Origin: Siphonodentalium dalli | Taxonomy: Eukaryota; Mollusca; Scaphopoda; Gadilida; Siphonodentaliidae | DNA length: 64,000 nucleotides | Direction of reading: 5' to 3' | Assembly: GCA_032622095.1 (NCBI GenBank) | Contig: CP136064.1 | Location: forward strand, 130,249,605 to 130,313,604 | Part shown: piece after piece, positions 10,365 through 21,952 of the stretch | Layout: each line of letters opens with the position of its first letter | Position numbering within the stretch: position 1 is the stretch's first letter | Program-made: the position numbers and the translations under genes | The notes under the pieces: generated by a model | The model's input: only the letters and a program-made list of their open reading frames with translations | Database searches by the model: none | Told to the model about the DNA's origin: nothing

Positions 10365-11455
10365 AAGAGCTATATGAAGTTTTGGATCAATTGGATGAAA
10401 GCTGTTAGCAGTAGAGCATGGCCCGAGGTAATTATTGATGCAAAGAATCAAATCCAAGAAGGCTGCCAGCAGCGATGTTTTGGATTGAATATCACTTTAG
10501 TTCGATAGCTGGACCCATCTTGAAGTGATCCTGAACATGCCTGTAAATTTTTTTAACATTTCTCCAATAAATTTGGTTGCAGGGTGTGTCGATGGATTCA
10601 AAGATGGCCGATGGCTGCCATGTTTTTTTTTTTAAATTTGGAAATATTGTATGGCTCCCAACTAGTGCATGGTCACCCCGAAGATCCATATGAAGGATTT
10701 AGTGACAATCGGATGATAGATGTGGCCTGTAGAATATGGCGAAGGATTTAGTCTTGTAAAGAGTAAAATACAAGATGGTCGCTGCAGCCATGTTTTTAAA
10801 CTAAATTAGGAAAAATTTGATGGCTCCCATCTAGTTGTCACCCAGAAGAAACATATGAAATTTGGTGATGATTGGATGAGGGATGTGGTGCCAAAATCAT
10901 TCAAATTTGATAGCTCCAATCTACAGGTGACCCTAAACATGCAAATTAATTTTCAAGACAATTCCCCAATAAACGTGGGCTGTAGGGTGTGCCGATAGAT
11001 TCAAATTTTTAACAAATTTCGAAAAATTGATGGTTCCATTCAAGAGGTCACCCCAAAGATCCATATGAAGTTTGGCGACGATGAGATGAGTGACGTGGCC
11101 TGTAGGGTGTGCCAAAGGATTTAGTCATGCAGAGAGCAAAATCCAAGGTGGCCACTGGCTGCCATGTTTTCGATAAAAATTCAATAGCATCTCCAATAAA
11201 TGAGGGTTGTAAGATGTGTCGATGGCTTCAAATTTGAAATCCAAGATGGCTGCTGGCCAAATTTCAGAAAAAATAGATGGCTCCCATCTAGAGGCGACTC
11301 CAAAGATCCATATGAAGTTTGGTGATGATCGGATGAGAGATGTGACCTAAAGGATATTTTTTACAGACAGACACAAGCACAGACACAAGGACGGACAATA
11401 TATGGATGCCAACCAATGGCAAAAGTTCAAACTTGTTAAATTGAACTAAAAATAC
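10365..11455 (+). repeat. Modular repeat family B (diverged), tandem units
   Basis: About five degenerate units of 150-200 bases carry 'GATGGCTCCCATCTAGAGG', 'ATCCATATGAAGTTTGG' and 'AAGATGG' followed by GC-rich 'CTGGCTGCCATGTTTT'. It ends with a CAGACAGACACAAG stretch and 'AAATTGAACTAAAAA', the same style of end as the family B copies at 18278-18920 and 46715-48350. Confidence 0.6.
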
Positions 11456-11654
11456 AACACCCAATCCCTTCCTGTCATCTACATCCAAATTCAAACTTGA
11501 TCGGGACTTTCTCATATTTGTTGAATACTATTTGAGTTATCATCCAGACAATAAATGTTTTGGACAGACAGACAAACAAATGGGCGCCCCCACAGACTGA
11601 AGAACAGCCATTCCCCCACAGATACGCTTGTGAGCTACAGACGATCATGTATGG
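11456..11654 (+). repeat. End fragment of modular repeat family E
   Basis: 'GAGTTATCATCCAGACAA' followed by 'TTTTGGACAGACAGAC' matches the end of the family E block at 31940-32020. Confidence 0.5.
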
Positions 11655-12395
11655 TTTGGGAGTTGGATGGCCGAGTGGTTAGCGTGTTCGACTACCGGCC
11701 AGAGGTTTCGCTTGGACCCTGGTTCGATTCACCTCGATCCTCGACAAAACAAAACTCGGGAGCTCCGAGCGTTCCAAAATAAAGTACCGTGAATGCCTCG
11801 CTGAGGTGTCGTTATTAAAGTGGTAATCCTCTCCCACCCGGTGTCATATGTACAGGGATGACACTGGTTTGATCACGCCGTCCCATCGGATGGGGACGTA
11901 AATGGCTGTCCCGCCCTGTACAACCATGTGTGCACGATAAAGAACCCGGGCCTACTGTGGGCAACATTCCACGGGTTAATGGCAAAATTTCAGGTGATGG
12001 TGTAATAGAGTTTTCTCTCCTCGGTGGTGGTGGAACACACTCAGCTGTGGTATGTACAGTAATGCCCTAAGTAATCGACTCCTTAAACACAGCAGAATTA
12101 TGGGTAACTTTTCAGGATTTAGTCGGATATATGGCTTGTTGCCATTCATCGGAACAACAAGCCATATTTCCGACTAAATCCTGAAAAGTTACCCATAATT
12201 CTGCTGTGTTTAAGGAGTTGATTACTTAGGGCATTACTGTATATAGTGTATATATATGTGGTGGTTAGGTTGAAAAGGACATTTCAGATATTGGTGTGGT
12301 GTGGTGTTGGAATACATGGAATTACCTGGTTACTCCTAAAGGAGGTTGCTCATATGTGGGCGTAAAGTCGAAGAAGTAAGTAAGTATGTAAGAAT
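11655..12395 (+). mobile_element. tRNA-derived SINE (tRNA-Ser-like head, conserved core, GTAAGTA tail)
   Basis: The head has a clear RNA polymerase III A box (TGGCCGAGTGG, 11668-11678) and a B box (GGTTCGATTCA, 11721-11731). The spacing and sequence are those of a class II tRNA, most like tRNA-Ser. It is not a functional tRNA gene because the stems are mismatched. The middle part contains 'CACGATAAAGAACCCGGGCC', like the central domains shared by several metazoan SINE superfamilies. The 3' part has 'CCTAAAGGAGGTTGCTCATA' and ends in repeated GTAAGTAAGTA, a LINE-type tail. A TA-flanked palindromic MITE interrupts it at 12057-12239. Confidence 0.75.
12057..12239. mobile_element. Palindromic MITE (mariner-type, TA target), copy 1
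   Basis: Two ~85-base arms starting 'CAGTAATGCCCTAAGTAATC' are almost perfect inverted repeats, and TA flanks both ends (12055-12056, 12240-12241). It can fold into one long hairpin. It sits inside the SINE and so is younger than it. TA duplication and CAGT ends suggest mobilisation by a Tc1/mariner transposase (inference). Confidence 0.85.
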
Positions 12396-12937
12396 CGTCC
12401 ACTGTCCAGGAAGTAGTTAGGTCTAGGCCAAATTTAGTGAGTTATTAAAAGTCAACAAATCAATAAATATTGAGATCTTTGTTGAAATATGGTATCAGGC
12501 TATTAAGCATCAATTTTATTGTCAGTTTGGGCCTAGTGATGTTTATCCATTTAAGCATCTGAATCAAAGTTATGGCTAAACACAAACTTCTGAAGAGGCG
12601 TTGTCAAATATAGTGCACCACACATTTCATTGTTCAATGATTGGTCCAATAGTATCACATGGTATAAATAGGCAGAAAATACACATGTGAGATGCAGAAA
12701 ATGCAATGATTTAGTTTGATACATTGTAATACCATCCACTTGAAATGGACAAAATGTGAAGTCTATTTTTCCTTGTGGGGTGACTGACAGAAATGGATCT
12801 GCAGCTTACAAATACAGCATTTAGCTTGCAATAAATAAAAGGCCACCAGGCCACATGTCCCCCCGAATAAGGTTGCTTTATCTAACCGGTGGCATTTTTA
12901 GAAATGAACAGTTATATTCGGAGAATAACCATTTTAA

Positions 12938-13171
12938 CCCTTTCATGACAAGAGCCATGCTGGTGCAGCATTAATGATCCTGTGCCAGTGCATTATCTAA
13001 TTTATGCCAGTCTCCCATAGAGTGCCTCGCATTTATAAGAGAATCAAGAGATCAAGGTAATATTGTTAGGCCAATGTATTCTCCATGTGGGAGACTCGAA
13101 TATATAAGACAATGCATTGGCTCAGGGTTTTCACAAAATTTCAGGAAGCTCCAGTACTAGTCATAGAAGGG
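12938..13171. mobile_element. TTAA-flanked MITE (piggyBac-like)
   Basis: TTAA occurs on both sides (12934-12937, 13172-13175). The terminal inverted repeats are 'CCCTTTCATGAC' at the left and its near complement 'GTCATAGAAGGG' at the right. Subterminal parts contain 'GATCCTGTGCCAGTGCATT' and an inverted relative. It is non-coding. Relatives are at 4776-4900 and 7848-7905. Confidence 0.65.
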
Positions 13172-14267
13172 TTAATATTCAATCTTTGCTTCAAACTGTC
13201 TATTTTTTAACACACACCAAGTTCTATATGATTATAGACCCCAGAATGATCAGTAAATTCTAAGTAGTATACAAATATATTATATTAAAGATGGAAAGAT
13301 GGCCATTAATTTATATAGAAACATTTGCAACTATTTCCAGTATATTCCTCAAGCATGACAATGACAGTGCGGACAATAGCGAAGTGCAGTAGAAAGATAT
13401 TTTATACAGATATAACACACCCCTTACTTCAGACAAAGTAAACACCACCACAGGTACAAGTATAAGACACTCAATCATATACACCATATACATAGTTCAT
13501 ATACATGGCACATGTACTGGCAACCACCGATATAGATCTATTTCTGTTATCTTCACTAGAATGTGGTTGCTTGATTACACCAGTAACTTATAAGGCTTTA
13601 TGTCTAAGCATTGAGGGCACCGAAATAACAACGCCACCCAGACTGTGGAAGGGGAAATAATTTTCAAATTGCATGTCTTGCTGTTCACAAATGCATCAAA
13701 GCACAACTGACAATCACTGCCATAATTTAGCAGAAATTAATTACTGAATACCATTATTTTACACATTTAATTTTATATATGTCTACATTTACCAGTTTGA
13801 TATGTTTAATAAATGTGATTCCAAAACTTTGAGATGTTGCAATATTGAGGACAGCATCAGTCCAATGAAACATTTATTTTTATTATTTTCATACATATTT
13901 TAATTAATTGGTTCACACGGTGAGATACTTTGACAAAAAAAATTGCTATTTCGCTGCAGCAATATTTATAACCTGAAAAATTCAAGCCACAGTTTAGAGA
14001 AATTTATATTTCCACTGAAACTTTAGAGAACTGTTCTATATGCTTTTGCTTGTATTGTAATTGCTGGTATCCTATTGGTTGTATTTGATATAGCATATCT
14101 ATTAATTTCATCTGTCCACTGTTGAGTAAAGGAAAATGTATACATAAGGTTTAAATAAAGCAAGTGTTGCATGTTTAATTGTCATTATCAGTTTGAAATT
14201 TTCCTAAACAGTAACATTTTTACTTTGATTTTAAAGTGATAATTCAACAATTGCTTGTTTAATCTTT

Positions 14268-14695
14268 AATAATAATGGTTATGTCTACCAATATAAGGCT
14301 AGGATAACTTTAATATAAGTGGATATATATAGTAGCCATCCATAAGGATATTTAAGTAAAAGTAATCAGAAAGTAATCAAAATATATTACAGGTACATTT
14401 GAAAGTAATCGATAATGATTACGATTACTTGTAATAAAAAAAATTAATGATTACTGATTACAGGTGATTACTCCAAATTTTTTAATCGATTACTTTGATT
14501 ATGATTACTGATTATGATTACCTCCATCCTAATGTCTACCAATATAAGGCTGGGATGGGTTTATTAATAATGGTTGTCTACAAATATAAGGCTAGGATGG
14601 CTTTAATAGTAATGGTTATATTTCTACCAATATAAGGCTAGGATGGCTTTAATAGTAATGGTTATGTCTACCAATATAAGGCTAGGAAACTTTTA
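14268..14695 (+). repeat. 46-bp minisatellite interrupted by a GATTAC-rich segment
   Basis: Five units of 'CTACCAATATAAGGCTAGGA' plus 'TTTAATAGTAATGGTTATGT' are seen, one at 14268-14315 and four at 14528-14695. 14325-14527 is rich in GATTAC and its complement GTAATC, a sub-palindromic stretch that looks like an insertion in the array. Confidence 0.75.
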
Positions 14696-14719
14696 TAATA
14701 AATGATCCATCAATTTATG

Positions 14720-15350
14720 GAGAATATTTATAGTTTTTTTTTTAATACAGAAATATCTCATGAGACACAAATGAGTTGTTGGAGGTATTAAAAAAAATTG
14801 TAGTATTCTTTTTATTATATGTGCCTTATTAACTCTTTCAGTGCCAGGCTTATTTTGTAGGTTTAGTGCCAGGGAATCTTACGTTTTTCATGGGCATCAA
14901 AATTATTACTATGAATACTTGGTGATAGTTTTGAGTTATAACATGCCCATATGGACTAATCCAGTTTGTTTTTAAATTCGCTATAGCATGCTTAAACATA
15001 CCCAGAAAAAATTCAACCCAAAAAAAAAAAAATCTTTATAAAAAAAAAAAAAAAAAAAAAAAATAATTTTTAAATATGTTTTAGGGCTGATCGAGATCGG
15101 CCCCTGGCACTGAAAGAGTTAATGCTCAAAATTGCTCATGACAATGTTTACAAACAGGAAAAAGTCTGATATGTACTGGCATATTGACTGAATTTGATTC
15201 ATGCTCACATAAACTGCCAGCAAGCTAATGTTAAATACAAAAGCTACAGTGAAATAATAAAAATAGTATTTCACTGTGGCTTCCAAGAGATACATCATAT
15301 GACCATCTACTTTTCGGTAATTTTCCCTTGTTTTATAGGCAAGCATTATA
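14720..15350 (+). repeat. Dispersed repeat G, copy 1 (MITE-interrupted)
   Basis: 14790-14830 and 15121-15350 match 37765-38175 ('TATTCTTTTTATTATATG', 'TGTTTACAAACAGGAAA', 'TTTCACTGTGGCTTC', 'TTTTATAGGCAAGCAT'). The MITE at 14833-15118 interrupts this copy. The other copy retains a single TTAA at that position. Confidence 0.75.
14833..15118. mobile_element. TTAA-flanked MITE (piggyBac-like) with perfect ends
   Basis: Left end TTAA + 'CTCTTTCAGTGCCAGG' and right end 'CCTGGCACTGAAAGAG' + TTAA form a perfect 20-base inverted pair including the target. The internal region is AT-rich with a long A run (about 15040-15063) and no ORF. An unoccupied related site at 37798-37801 shows the insertion directly. 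Confidence 0.85.
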
Positions 15351-16150
15351 ATAAACTTCAGCAGCTATAATCTGCAAATTCAACATACAATGTACATGCA
15401 AGAGCACAATGTCATGTCCTTGTAATAAAAGTCGCCCTAATAGTAGCAGATATAATGAATCTATAGTTGTGGGAAGTAGATGAACTTATACCATGCATAA
15501 GTTTGAAGCACACATGACTTGTTAATCACAATAGTCCCTCCTAAGGATAAAATCTGGCATGACTAGGCCTTCTTTATTGTATAATATTAGATAGGTCAAC
15601 TCATATGCCTATCAAAACTTCATGGGTATTTTAAAGATCCTTGAGAGGCAATGTTTGACTGAATAGCTTATATGTGACAGGGTTCAGTGGATATACTATC
15701 AATAAGCTGTATTGTGTACATGAAATTCCTAAGCTCATTATGAAGTACATGTAAACATGGTCACTGGTGGGTACTTTATATAATAAACCCCCTGGGTGGA
15801 TCACTTCCCTGTCTGGTCATATCATCAACTCTGATCACTGGTTCCGCTGTATCAGTATGATGTTGGTGGGTCCTGGTAAATTCGCTATGACATTGACAAA
15901 CAGATGACATTAAGATAAAGCACTATGTTGCAAAGGGTCATTTTCAATAATCTTTAAAAATCCTCTGCACTGAGTATGAATATGTACTCACAATTTGCTA
16001 ATTTTTATGACTTAAAATTTGAAAATAAAAATTTGTTTCATTTTGTTATCATTATATTAAAGTGACTATCATCATTTACCTAGAAGATGACTTTCAGTCG
16101 TCAATGAATATTGAGTGACTGATATCCCTGAATCAGGGGTCTCATGTTTT

Positions 16151-16197
16151 TCATAATTCTGCTGTGGTTAAGGAGTCGATTATTTATGGCATTACTG
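16151..16197. mobile_element. Palindromic MITE remnant, copy 2 (right end only)
   Basis: 'CATAATTCTGCTGTGGTTAA' followed by 'GGCATTACTG' matches the right arm of the MITE at 12057-12239. The left arm is absent. Confidence 0.7.
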
Positions 16198-17209
16198 AAT
16201 CCCAGATATAAACATACAGAAAGGATTCCGAAGAGACACTGTAAAGTCCCTATTATGATTTACATATAAAAATTATGGTGTATATTGCCCTCTTTCTATG
16301 CAACATTGTCGAAAATAATTATGCTGAGCATGAGTACTTGCTTTGGAGATTTGAAAACCCATGCAAACAAATTGTTTCACATCAGTTCAAATGAGTTCTG
16401 CTTGTTATAGGATTTTGAAGGGAAAAATTATTTTTCTGAGAAACTTTAAACAACAAACTTGTCAAAAAGTTTGTGTAATTTGCCCATCTATCTCTCGAAC
16501 TTAATTTTTTGTTTAAATGCTGCACACATTTCAATAGAGTCCATGAGTACTGAATGAGCAATCTTGGTATATGTACATACCTAATTAGTCAAATTATTTG
16601 CCAGAGTAAACTAATCAGCTTATAGCTCAGATTATTAGGTGACTTTGACATAATTAGTTTTCTAGCATTGCAGTTGACACACTTCAAATTGCTTCACATG
16701 GCAGCGCTACACATCATACCCTGAAGACATACGTTACAATTATGTGAGAGACCACAACCTGATCGTAATTGATTGTCACACCTTGGCAAGTCTACAAACC
16801 AGAAAGGAAAAGACACAACACAAACACCTGAAAATATTTGAAGATAAACATTTCACATACGTTTAAGGGAAGTTGGACACCAACATTTAAATTCTTGCCA
16901 CAAACTTGATATTTACCCATAACAATTGATGAATAGGCCATACAATTAATTGCATGTACAGCAAGCTTTGAATCAGAGACGAGGTTAGAGGAGTAATTGG
17001 GAGATTTCATCCAACTGAGATGTGTTTAATATGGTCACCTCACTGCATTGTGTCAGGGAGAAATAATTATAACTCTAACCAGGTATTCCAGTATGTTTAT
17101 ACCCACATGGTAACATACAAGAGCAATGCCGAGTGTGGTATATGCCCATCCATACTAACTTTAGAGAGTAGGAAATTCTAACTGTATATTTTAAGGAACC
17201 TTAAGATAT

Positions 17210-18185
17210 TTGCCAAGTCCAAGAAGGTCTATAACTCTGGCGAAAGTCATTGGATGAAACCAAAATGGGAGGGGGTGGGGAATGGGGATGTAAAGAAAGA
17301 ATGGATTAGATCAATATAAAAGGGTATCTGTCCCCCCAAGCTGGGCTGTTACCACAACCAAATCAAATGATCCACACCGAGTTTAAAATGAAATATACCT
17401 ACGGACAGCAAATTTGATAAAAATCAGTGTTATTTTTATTAGCATGTCGAAAGTATGCACACCCAATACTGTATATTTCATAAACTTTCATTTTAATAGA
17501 TGTTGTGCCAGTCCTACTAATACTTTAGATGCCCCACCCAGGATGAAGATCTTTTGTATCTCGTATCATTTTACGATCATATCTTATTAATATAAACTAC
17601 AAATTGTGCAGTTTATATCCGCAATATTTTGTTTATGCTCTGACACTTGTACTCAAGAAAATATTCATTTTATTTTAGGGGTAAGAGTTGTCTTCCCTGA
17701 AAAATCTATTTTGGGACATGTTCTGAAACTGGCAACAAGCAAAATCTGATGCGCCATATGATGACCTTTAATTTGATATATAGAAACCTTTGTTGGAGGG
17801 GGGGTGCAGCCAACTCGAAAAATATCTTGTTTGGCCCACGGACTAATTTGCCAAGTCCAAGAAGGTCTATAACTCTGGCGAAAGTCATTGGATGAAACCA
17901 AAATGGGAGGGGGTGGGGAATGGGGATGTAAGAAAGAATGAATTAGATCAATATAAAACGGTATCTGTCCCCCCAAGCTGGGCTGTTACCACAACCAAAT
18001 CAAATGATCCACACCGAGTTTAAAATGAAATATACCTACGGACAGCAAATTTGATAAAAATCAGTGTTATTTTTATTTGCATTTCGAAAGTATGCACACC
18101 CAATACTGTATATTTCATAAACTTTCATTTTAATAGATGTTGTGCCAGTCCTACTAATACTTTAGATGCCCCACCCAGGATGAAG
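17210..18185 (+). repeat. 637-bp tandem duplication (1.5 copies)
   Basis: 17210-17548 and 17847-18185 are near-identical direct repeats (offset 638 falling to 637 after a one-base deletion), separated by 298 bases. This fits a tandem duplication of a ~637-base unit whose second copy is cut after 339 bases. A small LTR-type element is possible but no primer site or TG...CA ends are seen. Confidence 0.8.
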
Positions 18186-18277
18186 GGATGAACATCTTAC
18201 CAAAAATTATTGTAGATATGTTGTACCTTTAATAATAGTTACACTCTCATGGGTAGAAATTCTAAACCCATAAAAAA

Positions 18278-18920
18278 TGAAAGTGTCAATGACACTGTAG
18301 CTCAACTTGGAAAGAGAATAATTTCATGTGTTACGGTCAATGGAGTGATTAGGAATGTGCAAAGTTGAAATGACTAAGTAATACTAGATTATCAACATGA
18401 AGAGATATATATAAAGTAAAATGCAAGATGGCCACTGGCGGCTATTTTTTCCAATGAAATTCAAAAACATTTGACAGCTCCCATCTAGTAGATCAATATC
18501 AAGATCAATATGAATATGAGGGAAGTGGACTGTAGGGTGTGTCAAAGGATTTAGTCATGCAAAGAGTAAAATCCAAGATGGCTTCCGGCAGCCATGTTTT
18601 ATGGCCGAATGACTCCAAAATGACTTGTTCCCACCTACATGTCAATATTAACATCCATGACAAATTTCTTGATGATCAGATCAACAGTTCGGCTGTAGCC
18701 CATGCCAATGGATTGAATTTTGAAATCCAAGATGGCCACTGGCAGCCTTGTTTTTTTCCCGAATGATCCCAAAATGACCCGTTTCCTATTTACATGTCAA
18801 TGTCAACAGCCAAGACAAATTTCATAATGATCCGACCAAAGGTATGACCTGTAGCCTGTGCTAAAGGAAATTGTTGACAGACGCACACTTTATAAAGTAA
18901 AGTTGAGCTAAAAAATATAT
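18278..18920 (+). repeat. Modular repeat family B, copy
   Basis: It starts with 'GAAAGTGTCAATGACACTGT' and 'AGCTCAACTT', has units with 'AAAATCCAAGATGGC' and 'CCTACATGTCAATATTAAC', and ends 'ACAGACGCACAC' then 'AAAGTTGAGCTAAAAA'. The two ends form an inverted AGCTCAACTT/AAGTTGAGCT pair. Confidence 0.75.
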
Positions 18921-20783
18921 TGTTTCATGATATGTGCACAAGAAATGTTTTCTTGATGTGCACAATTTTTTAATTTAGGATCATTCAAATTTCACACCTG
19001 CACAAATGTCAACATTAGTATTAAGCCATAATTAAGGATAAATTTATTACAGCTAAGACTCGATCCCCTCATGCATTGGGAATGGTTTAAGGTAGATAAT
19101 ACTGCCCCAATACATGCATAGGTGTCAATGCAAAATTATGAAAGATGTATTAAATGCATTCCAAGTGCAGACAATGTACAACTATTATATGTATAAAGTG
19201 AATAATACAATTATGTCACTTACTCGCCTCAGAACCGCTCGTGTTGCATTCCTAATCATCGTCAGTAAAAGAACATTAATGCAAATCAGCTAAACTAGAG
19301 AAATATGTAGGAGATCATATCAGTTGAGAAAGCCACCACACGACCTGATACAAGAGACACTTCAGAAAACTCCCATGAGAAACAACCTTGCAGAACAGGT
19401 GAAAAGACAAGATGTAACTTCATATAGCCTGTCTAAGCAACACTGAGGTATTTGGCAATATCAGATTGTAAGTTCGGTATTCAAATACTATGATAAGGGC
19501 ACTGAAGCAAACAAAAATTAAAATGAAATACAATACCAATGACATAAACTTGTGTACCAACAGGCTGAGGCACAATAGGTTGGTAAAATGTTATAATTCA
19601 TCATAGTTAATGTTGAAAATATGATATCCCACAGAATCAATAGAACACGTAAAATTAAAATCATGTAAATATCCTTCAAGATGACATACAATGTACTAAG
19701 AGAAACTGAGATATTTCATTCATGATAGCAGAATAATTCAGCCACATCAAACAGAAGGCCATATATTTCCGTCATGGACAGTACCAGTGGCTCCAATCAA
19801 AACAAGCTAGCTAACTTCGGGTGATATACTATATTCAAAAAGCTATCATGTGGTCTATGATAAATGAGTGGCACTAAACTTACACATGTTATAAACATAA
19901 AGAAAAATAGATGTGAGGGTGAGATGGGAGCAGCCTTGACACCTGTGAACAAATGTTAATCCAGGGCTCCTGAAAGCCACCAAAACTGGAAATGCTGAAC
20001 ATATTCTGAGGCAGTGGTTTGAAAAGAACACAGGTTTGCATGTGAACATGGAATTTAACAGGACTTATACTGCAACTGAGGGAATCATATTTTGCAGCAT
20101 GTAATCAGAAAGTTCAAGGAGGCTTATTTTTTCCACATGGACAATAATTAGAAGAGAATTAGACAGTAGTGAGGGTATTGGATAACAATAACTGGTATGT
20201 GTGGTTTATATTACAGTAACTAAAAGCATTACTGTCCCAATTTGACTATAAGGATATCCCTGCAGTGCATTTGTGTTACAATTTTATTATAGGCAGCTAT
20301 TGTACCAAGCATGTTAGAGCAAGTCATTGGTTAATCGCTCTATAAAACTGGTCATTATATATTATTATTATATTAAATTATAAACCAATTCATACCCTTC
20401 AACCAATGAAATATTTCGCTTGGGCCAAAGTGACCAGGAGAGTGTCATGGAAGGTGTGACATTCTAACATTATATGATGAGAATTATTGCACTACATGTA
20501 TATCACTCAGGAAGCTAAAACAGGAGTCATGCCATTTTCATACAAGGGCAATGGAGCAGGGGATGACATTGACCATAATTGAAATAGGAAACATGTGCTT
20601 TTTATTTAGATTGTGTACCCTTCATGCTTCGGCCACTTTGAATGTATAATCCACAATAATCACTCAATAATTTTTGGAATGATACCATTGAGAGTATTCC
20701 ATTAAATGTTCATCTATGCATAAAACTTAGGCAGTATACAGATTTAATTAAAAGTTTTTTTTTCAATGAATTACAGTGACATT

Positions 20784-21952
20784 CAGACTTTTTTACCCTC
20801 CCGATATTCGCGGGAGACTCCCGATTTTAATCGTCTTTTCCCGCGCTCCCGATCCGGAAACAGAATCTCCCGATTTCAAATGTCTATACCAGAATTAAAA
20901 AAATATAATTTACAGTGATTAATAGGCTGTCCCTGTGGCGACTAAAAGGCGCAAAAATCAATTAGCTAGCGGCTGACCACACGCAATGAAGCCATGCGGG
21001 TGCAATAAATCAATTTAGACTAATCCTACCAGCGACACTGGTATTCATGTCGGCTTTGATTCTTTTGTGAAAGTGACGAAAGAGTAAGTGGAAACTGAGC
21101 TGTATTTGTCAATATCATAAACGGCGGATTTCCTTACAAGCTTATGTGTGACTATATAACGAAACACATTTTTCTTTCGTCATAACAAATCACTTATTTA
21201 CAAAACTACATTCTTCATCCAATGAACGAATTTAATACGCTATTTCAATCAGACGAAACCATGCTGGGATTCATGCAGACTGAGATGGAAAGGTTGTTAA
21301 GGAAATTCTTAGGAAAGTTCGTGAAAAGCATCGTGATAAAAACAGTGACACTATCACCTCGGTACGATATGAGTTAACAGAAAATCAACTTCCGGATGAC
21401 AGCGCGCGCATACATCGAGGAGGTCAAAGGGCAAATAAGCCCAAGAGAAGTGAAAACATTTTATGACAGTGCGCGTACGTTCTATCAGTCAATTGTTGAC
21501 AAAATGATTCAGAAATTTCCCTTTGAGGAACACATATTTGATGATGACCATTCTTAATCCAAAGGAAGAAGCCAGGGACAATGTTACGGAATCATCGTTG
21601 ATAAGTTTGTCAAAACGCTTTGGGCTAATTCAGACGAGCAATTCGACAATCTCGCAGACGAATTAATCGACTACAAAACTGCAGTAAATCTTCCAAAGTT
21701 CAACCATGAAGATCAACGATGCGACGAGTAATGTTGTAATATATTATTATTGATTTTTAAGTTTATATATAAAATAAAATCATATATAATCATAATAACT
21801 TATTCTTGATTTATAGTAGCCCATAAATTCCTTTCTATACGTGATGTTTTAGTAATTTACCATCGAAGATAAAATCTCCCTATTTTTATCCAAATCTCCC
21901 TATTTATGAAGGTGAATCTCCCTATTTCTGATTTTCAAAGTAAACAAGTCTG
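20784..21952 (+). mobile_element. hAT element with 8-bp target duplication
   Basis: The terminal repeats 'CAGACTTTTTTAC' and 'GTAAACAAGTCTG' are inverted, and the 8-base GTGACATT is duplicated exactly at 20776-20783 and 21953-21960. These are diagnostic of hAT transposons. Subterminal 'TCTCCC' motifs recur at both ends. The inside holds remains of a transposase. Confidence 0.88.
21260..21720 (+). pseudogene. hAT-like transposase remnant
   Basis: Forward frames give 'FMQTEMERLLRKFLGKFVK', then after a stop and frame change 'EEVKGQISPREVKTFYDSAR' followed by 'FYQSIVDKMIQKFPFEEH', then 'ILNPKE'. These resemble the middle and C-terminal part of hAT-family transposases (FY...KFPF...LNP pattern). 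Several frameshifts and stops break it. The assignment agrees with the element's 8-base target duplication. No BED zinc finger or hAT dimerisation motif is seen. Confidence 0.55.

Noticed and set aside
11657..11740. tRNA-Ser gene
   Set aside because: Pol III boxes are present but the acceptor and anticodon stems do not pair, and a SINE body follows directly.
17210..18185. LTR retrotransposon with 339-bp LTRs
   Set aside because: There are no TG...CA ends, primer binding site, polypurine tract or coding sequence. A tandem duplication explains it better.
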